Notes: generated by a model not told the origin, from the letters alone. 64,000 nucleotides of DNA from Rutpela maculata (GCA_936432065.2 OW386287.2:187549729-187613728); one strand, 5' to 3'. Shown: positions 10,402 through 21,852, counted from the stretch's first letter. Numbers and translations: made by a program.

Positions 10402-13297
10402 TAGGCGTGCAGATCACCCCCAATAAGTGCTCTAGAAACTGAGTAACCGATTTGGTCGAGGTAACCACTTCTAACTTGGTTTTTCTTAAAATTAACATCG
10501 AAGAGTACTTACAGTAAAAAATTAGCCAAAGTTAGCTGATCGGAACATATAAATAATTGCAAAAAACTATAATTTTTTTATATCACGAATTTTGTCGAAT
10601 TTCATCTTCAACTCGCGATATCTCGGCAAAATAATGAATATTTTTAGATGAAATTTCAGCACGACATTGTTCAAGTTCTTCTTTAAAATACTGAATTAGT
10701 CCGAACCCTCATTTATTTCACAGATGAAAATAGTGATTTTTCAAAAAGTTTCTTTTGTCAAGCCTAATTTTTTTTTTTCAAACACAAAAGTTGTGTGACG
10801 AACTATTAATACGATAATTTTTGATAAACTTATATTAAAGTACAATATTTAAAGAAGTTTTCTGTAAAGTTTCACGTATTCATATTGTATATATAAAAAG
10901 TTATGCACTTTGAAGTAGCGTCTCCGCGCGCAGTAGACATGTTGTTTACTCGCGGCATGTTTCATTGTGGTGGTTGCCGTAGTTCAGGCTTTTGCTATCA
11001 TATCAATGCAATGTTTTGTTTCATATTCCCTTGTTACAGGGGACTGTAAAGTGGAAATAAGTAATACTAAATTAATTGTTGATAAATTAAAATATACATA
11101 ATACATTGGGTTGCTTTTAATATTTTCAATCTGAATTAACATCTATGGGCTGCAACGAGCAATTTGATGTACAGTTACAAATGAGACAGCATTTTATACC
11201 AGCAGCGTAGTACGAACAAAATTCATTATTGGCAAAAGTTCTTCATTTTCAAATTCCCAGCCAAAATCAGTCGGATTGAGTGCTTCAAAAATGGGTATGT
11301 GATCATTATACCATACGTGCACTTGCCAAAAATAGCGTTTCATGTGTTGAAGGAGAGCTGGGTACGATGGAGGTAATTTTTCAATGGAGGAGTTTTTTTT
11401 TTTTTTTTCGAGCTAAGATTACTCTCACGTCGTCAATATTGTCTTGTTCACTTTTGAAGTCATAAATTCCAATCACAAATTTTGTCCAAGCATTAACAAT
11501 CTGAGACATTGGACTAAATGTTCTGTGCTCCTAGTTCTTGGCATATAATGTGTATTGGTATATAGCTTCGAAAATCCGTTTTGATGCAATTTTTTCCAGT
11601 TTGAAACCCTACTTGAATCTTTGCATTTATTTGAAAATAATGTGCAATTAAAAGAATAAAGACATGTGTATCTGGGGACTTAACGGTCACTATCATGTCC
11701 TGAGTGTCTAAGTATTGTTTAGATACGTAGACCAGATGACAAATTATTCGCGAGTCAGCTTCAGCAAGATTCGAAAATAAATCTGTAACCACACGTTTAA
11801 GTGAATTAGTGATTTCTTTAGTTACAAGATGATTTCTGTATTCACCAGCCAAATATAATTTTTTATTAATAATTTTATCAGAAATCTGAGGGATTTCAAT
11901 ATTTTTTCGATGTAGTCGCATAAAATAGGTTCAAAGCATTTTTATTTGCATCTGTACACATAACTTTATCCCAATCCAGTATTGGTCGACTAGCATTAAT
12001 ATCGTAAGTATTAGAATTTAGTTTATACCCTTTTGACCTCTCTTGCGATTTAGGATTCATACTAACGTCATAGCGATCGAAAATAACGTGAATCTCAGAA
12101 AAAGTTTCAAATAGTTTCCGAAAATACTTAAAAAAATATTGTCCAACATCTTCAAAACATTTCATATATTTCGTATTTAACCACTGCAAATCTGCATCAT
12201 ATCTATTATTATAGCATGTGATTCTGTCCAGCAAGGTTCTGTAATTACAGATGTTACAATATTTTTTTCGATCTCATGTAACAAATCAGATTTTGACGAT
12301 GTTCGCCTATTACCATCCTCCTTAAATAGAGCAGAAAGTATTTCGTTCATTGGGACAGTAAGAACTTTTTCATGGCTTACATCAGCTCTTTGCTTAGATA
12401 GAATCAGAGCTCTTTGGTACACTTTTTCTGGAGAAACATATTCTTTACTTGTGCTATTTTCTGCTCTTTTTACAGTACTTTTTTTTTATCATATCTGTAA
12501 AAGTTTTCAATTTAGAGCATTTTAATGTATCATAAGAACTTGCAGGTTTATTAGTTTTTTTTTAATTGTTTGCAAATAAAATCTTTGCAACATGGTTTCG
12601 CCTATCGTAACGGATTGTAACAATGACACATCAATACTTTTTTCTGCCATCATACCACTTGAAATATTTATTAAGGACGAATTAGCGCTCGATAATTGAA
12701 AAGGGTCAGTCATATTTTTAGTTATGTAATTTAACATTAAAATTACATCATTACGGCAACCACCACAATGAAACATGCCGCGCGGAGACGCTACTTCAAA
12801 GTGCGATAACTTTTTATATATACAATATGAATATGTGAAACTTTACAGAAAACTTCTTTAAACATTGTACTTTAATATTCGTGTGTCAAAAATTATCGTA
12901 TTAAAAGTTCGTCACACAACTTTTGCGTTTGAAAAAAAAAAATTAGGCTTGACAAAAGAAATTTTTTGAAAAATCATTATTTTCATCTGTGAAATAAACA
13001 AGGGTTCGGACCAATTCAATATCTTAAAGAGTAACTTGAACAATGTCGTGCTGAAATTTTATCTAAAAATATTCATCATTTGGCGAGATATCGCGAGTTG
13101 AAGATGAAATTTGACAAAATTCGTGATATAAAAAAATTATAGTTTTTTGCAATTATTTATATGTTCTGATCATCTAACTTTGGCTAATTTTTTACTGTAA
13201 GTACTCTTCGATGTCAACTTGAAGAAAAACCAGGTTAGAAGTGGTTACCTCAACCTAACCGGTTGCTTGGTTAAAACGGGGGTGATCTGCACGCCTA
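10402..13297 (-). mobile_element. Long-TIR transposon carrying a decayed XPG/PIN-nuclease-like gene
   Basis: A 2896-bp element. It begins TAGGCGTGCAGATCACCCCC and ends with the exact inverse, flanked by ATA (10399-10401 and 13298-13300), a 3-bp target duplication. The inverted repeats are roughly 550-600 bp long (about 10402-10985 and 12745-13297), with shared landmarks such as GGTAACCACTTCTAAC / GTTAGAAGTGGTTACC. The two arms differ by scattered substitutions and small indels. The only coding trace inside, on the minus strand from about 12780 to 11160, is a nuclease-like gene. No DDE transposase motif was seen. Same end pattern (TAG...CTA, 3-bp duplication) as the elements at 21439 and 45945. 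Confidence 0.8.
11160..12780 (-). pseudogene. XPG/PIN-nuclease-like gene of a long-TIR element (decayed)
   Basis: Successive minus-strand frames join into one decayed protein. The start region begins MFHCGGC at 12776. It is followed by a segment ending ESHAIIIDMMQ, then HVIFDRYDVSMNPKSQERSK, then LAEADSRIICHLV and VTVKSPDTHVFILL, then HIICQELG, then LPPSYPALLQHMKRYFWQV and LNPTDFGWEFENEELLPI. The acidic residues in FDRYD, EAD and SPDTHVF are spaced like those of XPG/FEN1-type PIN nucleases. The GCDY motif seen in the copy at 22030 lies in a part deleted here. At least two frameshifts and a stop disrupt it. The LPP...H.KR...W...GW tail is shared with the gene at 21853-22737. The nuclease assignment is inferred from motif order, not tested. 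Confidence 0.6.
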
Positions 13298-13300
13298 ATA

Positions 13301-13789
13301 ATCTAGTTCCAGATCTCGCATTTTGCCCCTCTCCCATGATCTGGCATTCCTGCTTTGGAAAATCAGGGAGTTTTATTAATGTTTTTCCTCTGCTCATGAA
13401 TTATTAGACCTTGAAGAAACTTCCCAAAAACCTTTTATTTGCACCACATCGCCTTTTAAACGAACTGCCCCCTCCGCCCCAAAAAGTTAGGTACGCCACT
13501 GCTAATTTCAAGTCTATATCTTAAACCGTTCCAGAGTAATCGTGTGCAAAAAAGTTTCAGGCAGAGACAAAATTTTTTTTTGTTCAAATTAAAATCTCGA
13601 CTTCATGGCTTTTTAAGCCTATTTGAGCAAAAAGAATTTCAGTTTTTTTTTATGATTACTATACTTCCACGATATGGAAGTAACATTAGTCAGGGAAAAC
13701 TGATATCACTCAGGGAAGTCATGGAAAAGTCAGGGAATTTTGAAGAGCAGTTTTAAGTGGCCACCTTGAAAATTAAGTTCATTATGAAG
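13301..13789. other. Unassigned region
   Basis: No supported gene or element end. Short frames at 13219-13407 and 13544-13756 have no recognisable content, and the first overlaps the TIR. Confidence 0.4.
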
Positions 13790-13981
13790 AAAATTAGCCG
13801 ACTCAGTCGGTAGGTCCCAGGTTCGAATCCTGACTGGGGTATGGATGTTTAGTGAAGTTTTTAATTTGTTACTAAGATGACAGCAGTAGGCTAGTCCGCT
13901 GTTGAGTGAGACAGCGTGGCTTATATCCATTATCTCTCCTGGGTTTGAGTCTTAGCTGTGGCAGATAAAAACGTCGCAGGA
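13790..13981 (+). mobile_element. tRNA-derived SINE
   Basis: It contains a perfect RNA polymerase III B box, GGTTCGAATCC (13820-13830), and an A-box-like segment (TAGCCGACTCAGTCGG) about 25 bp upstream, followed by a non-tRNA body beginning GGTATGGATGTTTAGTG. The body recurs at 35514-35600 (GTATGGATGTTTAGTG, then a similar GTTTTTAA..TGTTAC.AAGA..G.AGCAGT pattern), so it is a dispersed repeat. The tRNA head looks 5'-truncated. The 3' end abuts the hairpin at 13982. Confidence 0.6.
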
Positions 13982-14533
13982 AATTGACGATTTGCACGAA
14001 AGAAAGTTTGGTAAAAAGTGTCTAGATTGGTATCACTGTAATTCACTGCCCATGTTGGCCAACTCGTCTAATTTTCAAACTTTGCAACAATTAAATACCT
14101 ATATTATAATAATCATAACATTGTCTTCATTATCTTTAATGTTAAACCTACTTCCATTGAATATATATCATCTTTATTAGGTTGTTTCGTAGTCTACAAT
14201 ATTTAAAAAATGTCGAATTGTTCATTATGTCAATCACTGCTGCCATCTCTCAGTTTAGAAGATGAGTTGGCAGCAGTGATTGACAAAATGCATAATTCGA
14301 CATTTTTTAAATATTGTAGACTACCAAACAACCTAATAAAGATGATTTATATTCAATGGAAGTAGGTTCAACATTAAGGATAATGAAAACAATGTTATGA
14401 TTATTATATTATAGGTATTTAATTGTTGCAAAGTTTGGAAATTAGACGAGTTGGTCAACATGTGCAGTGAATTACAGTATGATACCAATCTAGACACTTT
14501 TTACCAAACTTTCTTTCGTGCAAATCGTCAATT
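13982..14533. repeat. 552-bp near-perfect hairpin
   Basis: The two arms of about 265-270 bp are inverted copies with only a few percent difference. They run from AATTGACGATTTGCACGAAAG at the left tip to its mirror at the right tip, and meet at CAATCACTGCTGCCA / TGGCAGCAGTGATTG around 14240-14285 with a loop of about 25 nt. Both arms encode the same HERKFGKKCLDWYH phrase in opposite directions, so it is an inverted duplication of one sequence. No terminal repeat or target duplication marks it as a transposon. Confidence 0.8.
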
Positions 14534-14984
14534 GGTCTTGTGATGTTGTCTGTGTGTAAGCGTGTCCTGGTTGAGTAGTAGAATAGCCTATGGCTAAACT
14601 CCCTCAGGCCAAAAAAAATCTTCAATGTGCTTAATAGACTGCCTTCTGATATTCTGATAAATAACTTGTCCAACTTATGGAAGAATTATTTCCACTGAGA
14701 ATGAAACACGTTAAATACCACACTCAGTTGAATTATACATTCAATTTCACAAAATGCACAAAACTACCAAAAGCATGTTCTCATTTCAGTGCAATTTGAT
14801 GTAGAATTGGCAAGATCATGCAATTGGAGACATACCAAAGTCACTGGAAAAAATGTGAGCGAGCATATCTCTGCTTATAGTTGTAGTATCATAGCTTTAA
14901 CATTTTCTTACTGTTCTGAAACTAATTCCTGCTACTTTTGTCACAAAATGCATGGTTTGATATATTTATATTATTTTTTTTAAT
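14534..14984. other. Unassigned region
   Basis: Continuation of the right arm's unique flank. A phrase at 14789-14852 is bounded by a CATTTCAG acceptor-like and a GTGAGC donor-like site and is open between them, but no partner exons were found, so it is not called as an exon. Confidence 0.35.
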
Positions 14985-14988
14985 TTAA

Positions 14989-16627
14989 CCCATCTTGTAC
15001 CATTGTTGCGTTGGCCCAACATAAAATATATAATTTTTTTTTGAAAAGGTGGATAGATATTTTATAAATGTTATACCATAGGATACTTATACAAACAGTC
15101 AACTAAAATAAAATAGTTTTTTAAGTTTCCACATCCCTTTTTTTATACCTAAAATAATTAAGTCTTCTATGCGTTTTTTAGAGTAAATTGCGACGTAAAA
15201 TATAAAAATTCTAAATTCATCGAAATCATTGACGAATGTGATTGTAGTTCAAGGTCTAGACAAAAAACATTCTAATGAAAGATATTTTCTATGGTAGATT
15301 TCAACAAAGTGAAGTAATCAAAGTTTTCTTGGGGGCGTAACATTATTGTTGCGCAAGCGCAACATTGGTAATATATGGTTACAGAATGGTGCAGGCTGCA
15401 TTTGTCTGATAAGAGCCAACTTGATTCAACCGATTAATTTGCTAAATTGAGGCCAGTTTTTGACCTAATAAACACAACATTTAAGCAATTTAGCATATAT
15501 TTACACATCATTTGTCTATTGATGAACAGATGGTGCCATATTTTGGGAAACATTCGGCCAAAATGTTCATGAAGACAAGCGGGTGCGATTCAGTTTCAAA
15601 TTATGGTGTCGGGCTTCTAGTCACGGATAACTATACCTAGTGGCAAATCACATAAGAAGAGAGAATTTGGTCTTGGTGGTGGTTACGAGTTTTTTGCATG
15701 AAGTTGGAAATCCAAACAACCACAAAGTGCATTTTGATAACTTTTTCACTAATTATGCACTTATAGCTCATCTTCAGAAGCAGAGTTTTTTTGCGACTGG
15801 AACAGTTAGAGACCGAAGGATTCAAAAGTGTCCTTTGGAAGCAAATAAATTAATGTCTAAAAAAATGCGCGGAACCTATGATGCAAGGTACGATTACGAA
15901 AATAATGTAAGTTTAGTTCGCTGGAACGATAACTCGGTTGTAATTGTTATGAACAATTTTGAAAGTGTTAAACCTATTGTGCATGTGCAACGTTATAACT
16001 GCAAGGGTAAAAAGAAGTCCAAGTTCCTCAACCTCATATGATACAAAAATATAAGGCGTACATGGGCGCAGTTGATCTGCATGATGACGGTGTGGAAAAT
16101 TACCGAATAAAAATTAGGGGCAAGAAATGTTGGTGGCCGCTCCTTATAAATTTAGTAGACAGTGCTGTGATAAATGCCTGGAAACTGCACAGGTACATAC
16201 ATGCTGATAAGAAAATGTCACAAACTAACTTTCGGTCTGACTTAGCAAGGTGCTTACTGCAAAAATCTAAATCTGATGCCATCAACCGTCGACGATCCAA
16301 TTATAATGTTATGGATGAAATCCGATTTGACAATATCGAACATGTAACTGAAAGTGATCCGAAACGTCTGAATCGATGGGCAGTTTCCAAAAGTAACACC
16401 ATTTATTTTTGCCGTGAATGCAAAAAACAACTGCATGTAAATTGTTTTAATTTATATCACACGCGTAGCTAACGTTTCTACCGTTGTTGCGTTTACTCAA
16501 CACTATTTTTTTTACATTCCTAATAATTTTTTTTATGGAATTTAAAATTTTTGGTAATATAATAATCATATGTTAATACAAAAAAAAAGTATTTTTTTTG
16601 TCAATTCCATTAGTGGTAATAGATGGG
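14989..16627 (+). mobile_element. piggyBac transposon, internally deleted
   Basis: Ends are CCCATCTTGTACCA and, inverted, CCCATCTATTACCA, each flanked by TTAA (14985-14988 and 16628-16631), the diagnostic piggyBac target duplication. Length is 1639 bp against roughly 2.4 kb for complete elements, and the missing part is the N-terminal half of the transposase. The phrase ACC(A/G)TTGTTGCGTT...CAACA is repeated just inside both ends (about 15000 and 16481), a subterminal repeat. Confidence 0.9.
15500..16472 (+). pseudogene. piggyBac-like transposase (partial, frameshifted)
   Basis: Plus-strand frames give the catalytic half of a piggyBac transposase. SIDEQMVPYFGKHSAKMF at about 15514 holds the first catalytic Asp. 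It is followed, one frame over, by a phrase like RVRFSFKLW. Next come HFDNFFTNYALIAHL (second Asp), FATGTVRDRRIQKCPL, RGTYDARYD and WNDNSVV. After a second frameshift near 16038 come YMGAVDLHDDGVENYRIKI (Asp-bearing motif), GKKCWWPLLINLVDSAVINAW and a C-terminal FCRECKKQLHVNCF that looks like a partial cysteine-rich end. The N-terminal region is absent. The gene is non-functional; the element's TTAA ends remain intact. Confidence 0.85.
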
Positions 16628-16631
16628 TTAA

Positions 16632-16889
16632 AGCAATTTTCCATTACTACTTACATTTTAGCTGGACAATATATAACCGGATCGCGACTTACATTGTACT
16701 TTGCAGAAGAAATACAAAATTTTAATGGAAAATAATTTGCTTTACCTGAATTTTAACTCAAACAACTTGATCATTTATAGTACGGCAGTTTATACTCAAA
16801 TAAAGAAAAAAGTCCTTTATGGCGGAAGTCTTCAATGTTGCTAAACGCTCGAAAAACAAGTACGGTGTCTGGAACTCTATAAAAATTTG
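16632..16889. other. Short AT-rich spacer
   Basis: No feature supported between the piggyBac end and the next inverted repeat. Confidence 0.4.
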
Positions 16890-17747
16890 AAAGGACATTT
16901 TCCGCCTTGTGCAAGCGGCTAATGAAGAGAAAATTGGAAAATTTCCCAATAAATTTGAAAATAGAAAATTTTGTCATCCGTGTTCAGTGTAATTTGAGAA
17001 TTTCCGCTCAAGACAATCATGAAAAAATTAAAACGGACGATTTGAACTTCGCTCATGGGAGTGAATGAGTTTGTAAAATGTAATTTTTTGCGGTTCCCGC
17101 GAGGTATCGCGACCTTTCCGTTTCCTTGATTAAATCATTGGTAGGATTTAGACATACGTGAAAAAAATTGGAACGGATGTTTTCTGCAAAAAATCCGTTT
17201 TCTGTCGTGTTAGAAAGTCACAATATGGGTGTTTCGTGTTTTCATGTTCTGTAATTTGTCGGAATCTTGCAAATGTAACTCGAGTGCGTGAATAGACATT
17301 TACACACACATAATCATATTCACACGCAGAAGGGTAGATAGGGAGGAAAAATACAGAGACAAATCTAACTAGCAGGGGAGAGGAAATTGAAGAGCTAAAC
17401 GTACCAAACTCTACGGGGGAAAGAGTCGATAAGGGAGGAAAAGCAAAGAGGCAAATCTACCTAGCGCAGGGAACATTACAAAATATGAATACTCACAGCC
17501 CTCCGCAGGAAGAATAGAATGAATTCTAGTATAGCTGTAAAGGTGGAGACATAGACATGAGGTATAAAGAGGGCGGAAGACACAAGTGCAGCTAGACCAC
17601 GGGAGTGAGAAAGAAAGAAGGAAGGCAAATTTACAAAACTCGAAGATGTCGGACATCGTTTGGATCTTTGGATTTTGGAAACACGCAGAGTAAGAAACGA
17701 CTCCATTTCCTTTTGTACAACCGTGCAACACGGAAAATGTCCGTTTA
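16890..17747. repeat. Candidate TIR element with internal purine-rich repeats
   Basis: AAGGACATTTTCCGCCTTGTG (16891) is mirrored by CAACACGGAAAATGTCCGTT (17727), about 27 bp with a few mismatches. Inside, purine-rich units near 17334 and 17424 (GATAGGGAGGAAAAATACAG and GATAAGGGAGGAAAAGCAAAG) repeat with about 90-bp spacing, with a looser third near 17605. No target duplication was found and no protein is recognised. Confidence 0.4.
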
Positions 17748-18109
17748 GACTTTTTTAGGATGTATAGATCCTGGTCAACCATCTAAACAATATTTTAGCC
17801 ATGTCGCTGTAACTCGGCCGCCATTTTTTTAACAACTAATACTACATTTATTGGGTTTCTACAAGGCTAAAAATTTCCGTTCTTCACGGATTGCTGTTTT
17901 TTTTGTTTCCAATGGGATTCCATTAAAAACGGATGAGGTGCTATAAAAAAAATTACGCGATTTTTTTTACCGACGGAAAATGTTTTCCTACCACATCTGC
18001 AACACGCCAGAGCTTTGCTTTACAAAGTTTCCTATTTTCCCTTAAACTAAACAGGGATTTGTCCATGTCGATCTTTTCTTACTACCAAAGTTTGAAGTTA
18101 ATCAAGCAT
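17748..18109. other. Unassigned region
   Basis: AT-rich; no gene supported. Fragments such as CGGAAAATGTTTTCC (17978) echo the ends of the preceding inverted repeat. Confidence 0.35.
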
Positions 18110-18625
18110 TAAGTAACGAGTATACAGGGAGGTTGCGATCTTAAGTGGGTCACACTATAAGTATTCTGGGTACATCCAATCATATCCAATTTATAATCAC
18201 TCGATGATTCTGGAATCGGTTCAAAGACTATTTCTAAAATTTTTAGAATGTGATGGTGGTTATCCAAGCCATGTCTATAATCACGAATTACTTTTATCCC
18301 GGTTTGACATGACATCTTTAAAGACCCATCAAATTATGAATAGTTTGGTTTTTCTTTACAATATACTACATAGAGCGATATTATTTTCTGTTCAATTATG
18401 TCCTTAAAAGAATCTATTCATAATTACTCTCAACTTCGATTCATCTAACTTATCATACATCACTACATTCTTATCTTCTGCTTTTCTCCTTTTTTTTTGT
18501 GTAATGCATTATTTTTTTTATCATGTATACTTTAATATTATTATTTTTTGAATACCAATCTTGCAATACTTCTTACTGTAAATTTTGGATTTCTGTTGGG
18601 CAAATAAATAAAGATAATAATAAAA
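18110..18625 (+). pseudogene. 3' fragment of a Jockey-like retrotransposon (RT C-terminus)
   Basis: The plus-strand reading runs SHYKYSGYIQSY, then SVQRLFLKFLECDGGYPSHV, then HELLLSRFDMTSLKTHQI and VFLYNILHRAI. This is the conserved ..ES.QRRFLKFL...YP..GY...LL.RF...SL..RR...V.FLYKIL.. region just after the polymerase domain of Jockey-type LINEs. It ends with AAATAAATAAAGATAATAATAAAAAAT (about 18602-18630), a 3'-tail-like simple repeat. The 5' part is truncated, as is usual. It resembles the fragment at 58598-59200 on the minus strand. Confidence 0.7.
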
Positions 18626-18634
18626 AATAATGTA

Positions 18635-18794
18635 TAGGGTGTACCAAAACCTCCCGCCTATCCGTTTAGGAGCTTTTCAACACACAAAACGCATTTGAAA
18701 ATGAACACTCTGGGACAATAGAAACTTTTATTGCCATTTATATATGTAGCCGATTAGCTCTTAAACGGACAGATGAACGTTTTTTAACACCCTG
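18635..18794. mobile_element. 160-bp MITE with TA target site (mariner-like ends)
   Basis: The two ends are inverted over about 44 bp. The left reads TAGGGTGTACCAAAACC and later CCGTTTAGGAGCT; the right, inverted, reads CAGGGTGTTAAAAAACG and CCGTTTAAGAGCT. TA dinucleotides flank it (18633-18634, 18795-18796). It carries no coding sequence. CAGGGTG ends with TA duplication fit the Tc1/mariner group; the element at 30892 has a related tip. Confidence 0.75.
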
Positions 18795-19063
18795 TATATA
18801 ATTTTTTTTTCGCAAAGTTGTCTATTCTCACAATTGTTTTTAATCAAGATAAACAAACAAATTCCAAAAATGTGTACTATCGTGTAATCAAAATTTCCTC
18901 TTTTAAATTCGTCGATGAATATGGCATTTTGATGCATTCTAAATGTTTGAAGCAAAGATTGTTGAATAATGTGCATGTGGCTTTTCGAACTTGTCGCAAT
19001 TAACCTCTAGTTCCAGTGTATTATGAAATAATTATCATTAACAAGGAATATTTCTTGTTTCAG

Positions 19064-19165
19064 CACTCAAAGAAATGTCCAAAGTGCAATTTTGGGTTCA
19101 GAACTTTTCAGGCTTTGGAAAACCATGTTTATAGATGCATAGAGTTAGATGACAGTTTGCCATAA
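19064..19165 (+). CDS. Terminal exon: NEMO/optineurin-type CCHC zinc finger
   Basis: A strong acceptor (TTTCTTGTTTCAG ending at 19063) is followed by 33 codons and a TAA (19163-19165). The peptide begins HSKKCPKCNFGF, continues with ALENHVYRCIE, and ends DDSLP. The C-x2-C...L..HV..CIE arrangement at the extreme C-terminus is what NEMO/IKK-gamma and optineurin show. In insects the counterpart is Kenny, the regulatory IKK subunit of the IMD immune pathway, where the finger binds ubiquitin. Upstream exons, including the UBAN coiled coil with its DF..ER..RE motif, were not found on the plus strand to the left and are probably outside the window. Alternative: another UBZ-type finger protein. The reading phase is inferred. 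Confidence 0.55.
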   Translation, partial: HSKKCPKCNFGFRTFQALENHVYRCIELDDSLP

Positions 19166-19670
19166 AGTGTAATATACATTATTTTATGTCCATTTAAACA
19201 TGTTTATTACTATATAGGTTAATGACTTATTATTTTAACATGTGAGTTAAAGAAATGCATTTCAATTTAGAAAATTGTAACTTACTGAATGATTTGAAAA
19301 ATTCTGTATAAAGAGAATCGATTAAAGCAATTTTTTTGTTTGTCAATTTTTAGATTTCTAAATCTTAATGCATTTCAGAAAACTACATGATCGTTTTGTT
19401 TGTGTTGTGGTGGAAAATTACACAAAGGACCTCACATTTTATCTTTGTAAACTAGATCTTGACCGATTTTTTCAAGTTTTGTGTGTAGTAAGAAATATCT
19501 CCGAGTAAATGTACTCAGTATTCATTTACTGGGATTGGATTTTTAAAAACTTATTTTTTTGAGCTGACAATAGGTATGATAAAACTGCTGGTGATACAGG
19601 GAAAAATTGTGTGAAATGTTATTAAATTCAGCTTGACGCTAAATGTAATTTCTTTAGTCTAAAAAAAAAA
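19166..19670. other. 3' flank of the zinc-finger exon
   Basis: AT-rich sequence expected to hold the 3' UTR. No perfect AATAAA is close to the stop; ATTAAA at 19320-19325 is a possible variant poly(A) signal. Confidence 0.35.
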
Positions 19671-20098
19671 TGCACAAATATCAACTGGCAGTTGATATAC
19701 TTAGGCATATTTTTGTTAGTTTAACGTTCCCTTTTTGGAATTTTTAGATCACATTTTATCCTACAGGGACTCGATAGGATTCAAGTCTGGGCTCTGTGGC
19801 AGTCATATGGCAATCTTTCATAATGTTTTTTACTTCTTCTTCTTCAATGAAATATTCAGTTCTGCTCTTATAAGGTATTAATTCTTCAAGTGCGTACACC
19901 GAAAGAAAACTGTAATATTTCAGAAAAATAACAATTGCGCGGACACTCAAGTACTATTTGATGAGTTTTTGATAAAAAATATACTTGTGAACTAACTTTT
20001 TGACCTTTACCACACAAGTATGTGGCACTGTTTACTATGCCAGTGAATAATATCGTTCACTTCTTTTACTATAAAAACTACCAGTTGATATTTTTGCA
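19671..20098. mobile_element. MITE with TGCA(A/C)AAATATCAACTGG ends
   Basis: The left end TGCACAAATATCAACTGGCA and right end, inverted, TGCAAAAATATCAACTGGTA match over about 22 bp. The left end also has an internal mirror (CAACTGGCAGTTGATAT). The element is 428 bp and carries a minus-strand frame (19756-19950) with no recognised domain. A target duplication was not clear. Confidence 0.55.
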
Positions 20099-20964
20099 TC
20101 TCTTTTGGTCTTTAAAAGAATTGCCTTTCACGGGGCACTAAAATTGTTCTTTCCCTCTATCTCCATCCGAATTATCATACGTCAGTGACAAATACCGTTT
20201 TTCAATTTATTTATTCGAATATATTTCTTACTGCATACGAAATTTGAAGAGAGTCGATCTACACCTATTTTACAAAGAAAAAGTCCCGTATTCCTTAATA
20301 ATTAGTGATAGGTAAAATAGACTTGATTTCTTAGATATGTGTGTTAGTTCTGTTTTTCATTTTGCCATAAATATTGTTTAAATGGTGTGGTGAAATCTAG
20401 TAAGACTACTGGAATTTAAAACTTAATAGTAGTGTTAGTATTAATAAGTGAACCACACTTACCCTATTATATGATTAATCGTTATGAATATTCTATATTT
20501 TATTCATTGATCTGTGATGTTACAGACTTAGACGTAAGCAAAAAATATTTCGTTTTTTTTGGTAACATTACAAATATAACGTATATTTTTTTGGAAAAGA
20601 GTATTTTATTGGATAAACGTTATTATGATAATAATTAGTATTTGTCTGTATGATATCTTATAAATAAATATTTAGCTCTATTTTTTTTTAGTTTTCATCC
20701 ACATTTGCTTAATTCAATTTTGATATAAATATGTGATGTGTTTTATTTTCGCGCATCTCAATTTGTTTTGTGAGTAACTGTACAATAGGTTACTGGAAGA
20801 TAAACGACATCATCACATGTGCCCCTGGGTTCCTTCGTTACTTACTAATATATATTATGTGTTGATCAATTTTAATTTGGCACATAGTAAGGTGATTTTT
20901 TAAATACCGGGATATTTTTCTATAGTACTAGTATGGTGTTTAGTTAGGTAAGTAAGTACACTAT
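20099..20964. other. Unassigned region
   Basis: AT-rich. The frame at 20432-20638 has no recognisable content. No element ends seen. Confidence 0.4.
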
Positions 20965-21110
20965 TCACTGAAAACTTTCATTTTTATCAAAATTTCGTTC
21001 TGGAAACTTTCATATGGAAAGTTTCCTGACCCATCTCCGATTTTTATCGAAACTTCGTTCCGGAAACCAATAATTTGAAAAATTGGAAAGTTTCCTTTAC
21101 CCGTCTCTGC
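20965..21110. repeat. Two tandem units of about 75 bp
   Basis: The phrase TTTTTATC(A/G)AAA(A/C)TTCGTTC(T/C)GGAAAC occurs near 20973 and 21039. Each copy is followed by (A/T)TGGAAAGTTTCCT...CCC(A/G)TCTC. The self-complementary GGAAAGTTTCC is part of each unit. Confidence 0.6.
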
Positions 21111-21290
21111 AAAATAACTATTTATTATTTTAAGTAGGTATTAATATGTCGGCATATATCCTGTGTTCTTCCAAAGTTTTTAAATTGAGCAGGTCTAACT
21201 GCTCTGAATATTGACTTAGTGCAATATCCGAAAAACTTTAAAAACAAATTAGTATATGTGGTGATTTTTAAATTGTGTACATATTTCTAA

Positions 21291-21436
21291 AGGGCGAATT
21301 GTACCAAGTTAAGCCAAGTTCACCTTTATCCAAGATCAAAATCCGTGGTTCCGATTATTGTAACAATCGTAACTTTGGCTTTTTGAACTTGGATCAAGCT
21401 GAACTTTGCTTAAAGTTAGTTGGCACAACTCGCCCT
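21291..21436. mobile_element. 146-bp MITE interrupted at its right border
   Basis: Ends are AGGGCGAATTGTACCAA and, inverted, AGGGCGAGTTGTGCCAA. The left flank is TAA (21288-21290). The right-hand TAA is split: its TA is at 21437-21438 and the final A is at 25125, after the 3.7 kb element that inserted at this border. Excising that element with one TTA copy rebuilds TAA, so the MITE made a 3-bp TAA duplication before the larger element arrived. Confidence 0.8.
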
Positions 21437-21852
21437 TATAGTAGGAGAGCTGTTAGACATTTTTGGGTAGGTATTTGAGGCACGATGAAAACTTGTTCAA
21501 TACTTCTCCTATTATACCTAAGTACAGAACCGTAGACCTGGCTGAAAGGTAGCAGGGCTAAATCGACCCTTATATTTTCAAATAAGAGAATTTTTTTGCA
21601 AAAAATATTCTTGAGGCATTCTGTAATTTTTATACTTTAAAATTTGATATTTAAAGACTGAAAAAATAAACAAGCCACATTAGTTAATCGGGTCTAAAAC
21701 TTTGCCAGGTGCTTGCAAAATTATTTTGCAAAAAATTCAAAAAAATGTATTTGAGGCATGCTGAAATTTTAACAGCATATTATTTATGACTAAAAATAAA
21801 TATTTTAAAAAAGACAGATCATTTCGGTGGGACATTCTACCTGCCAGGTGAT

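Noticed and set aside
13790..13860. Functional tRNA gene
   Set aside because: It has a B box, but no complete cloverleaf can be formed and the body is shared with a second copy at 35514; it is a SINE.
14789..14852. Internal exon between CATTTCAG and GTGAGC
   Set aside because: The open stretch is short, unrecognised and without flanking exons on the plus strand.
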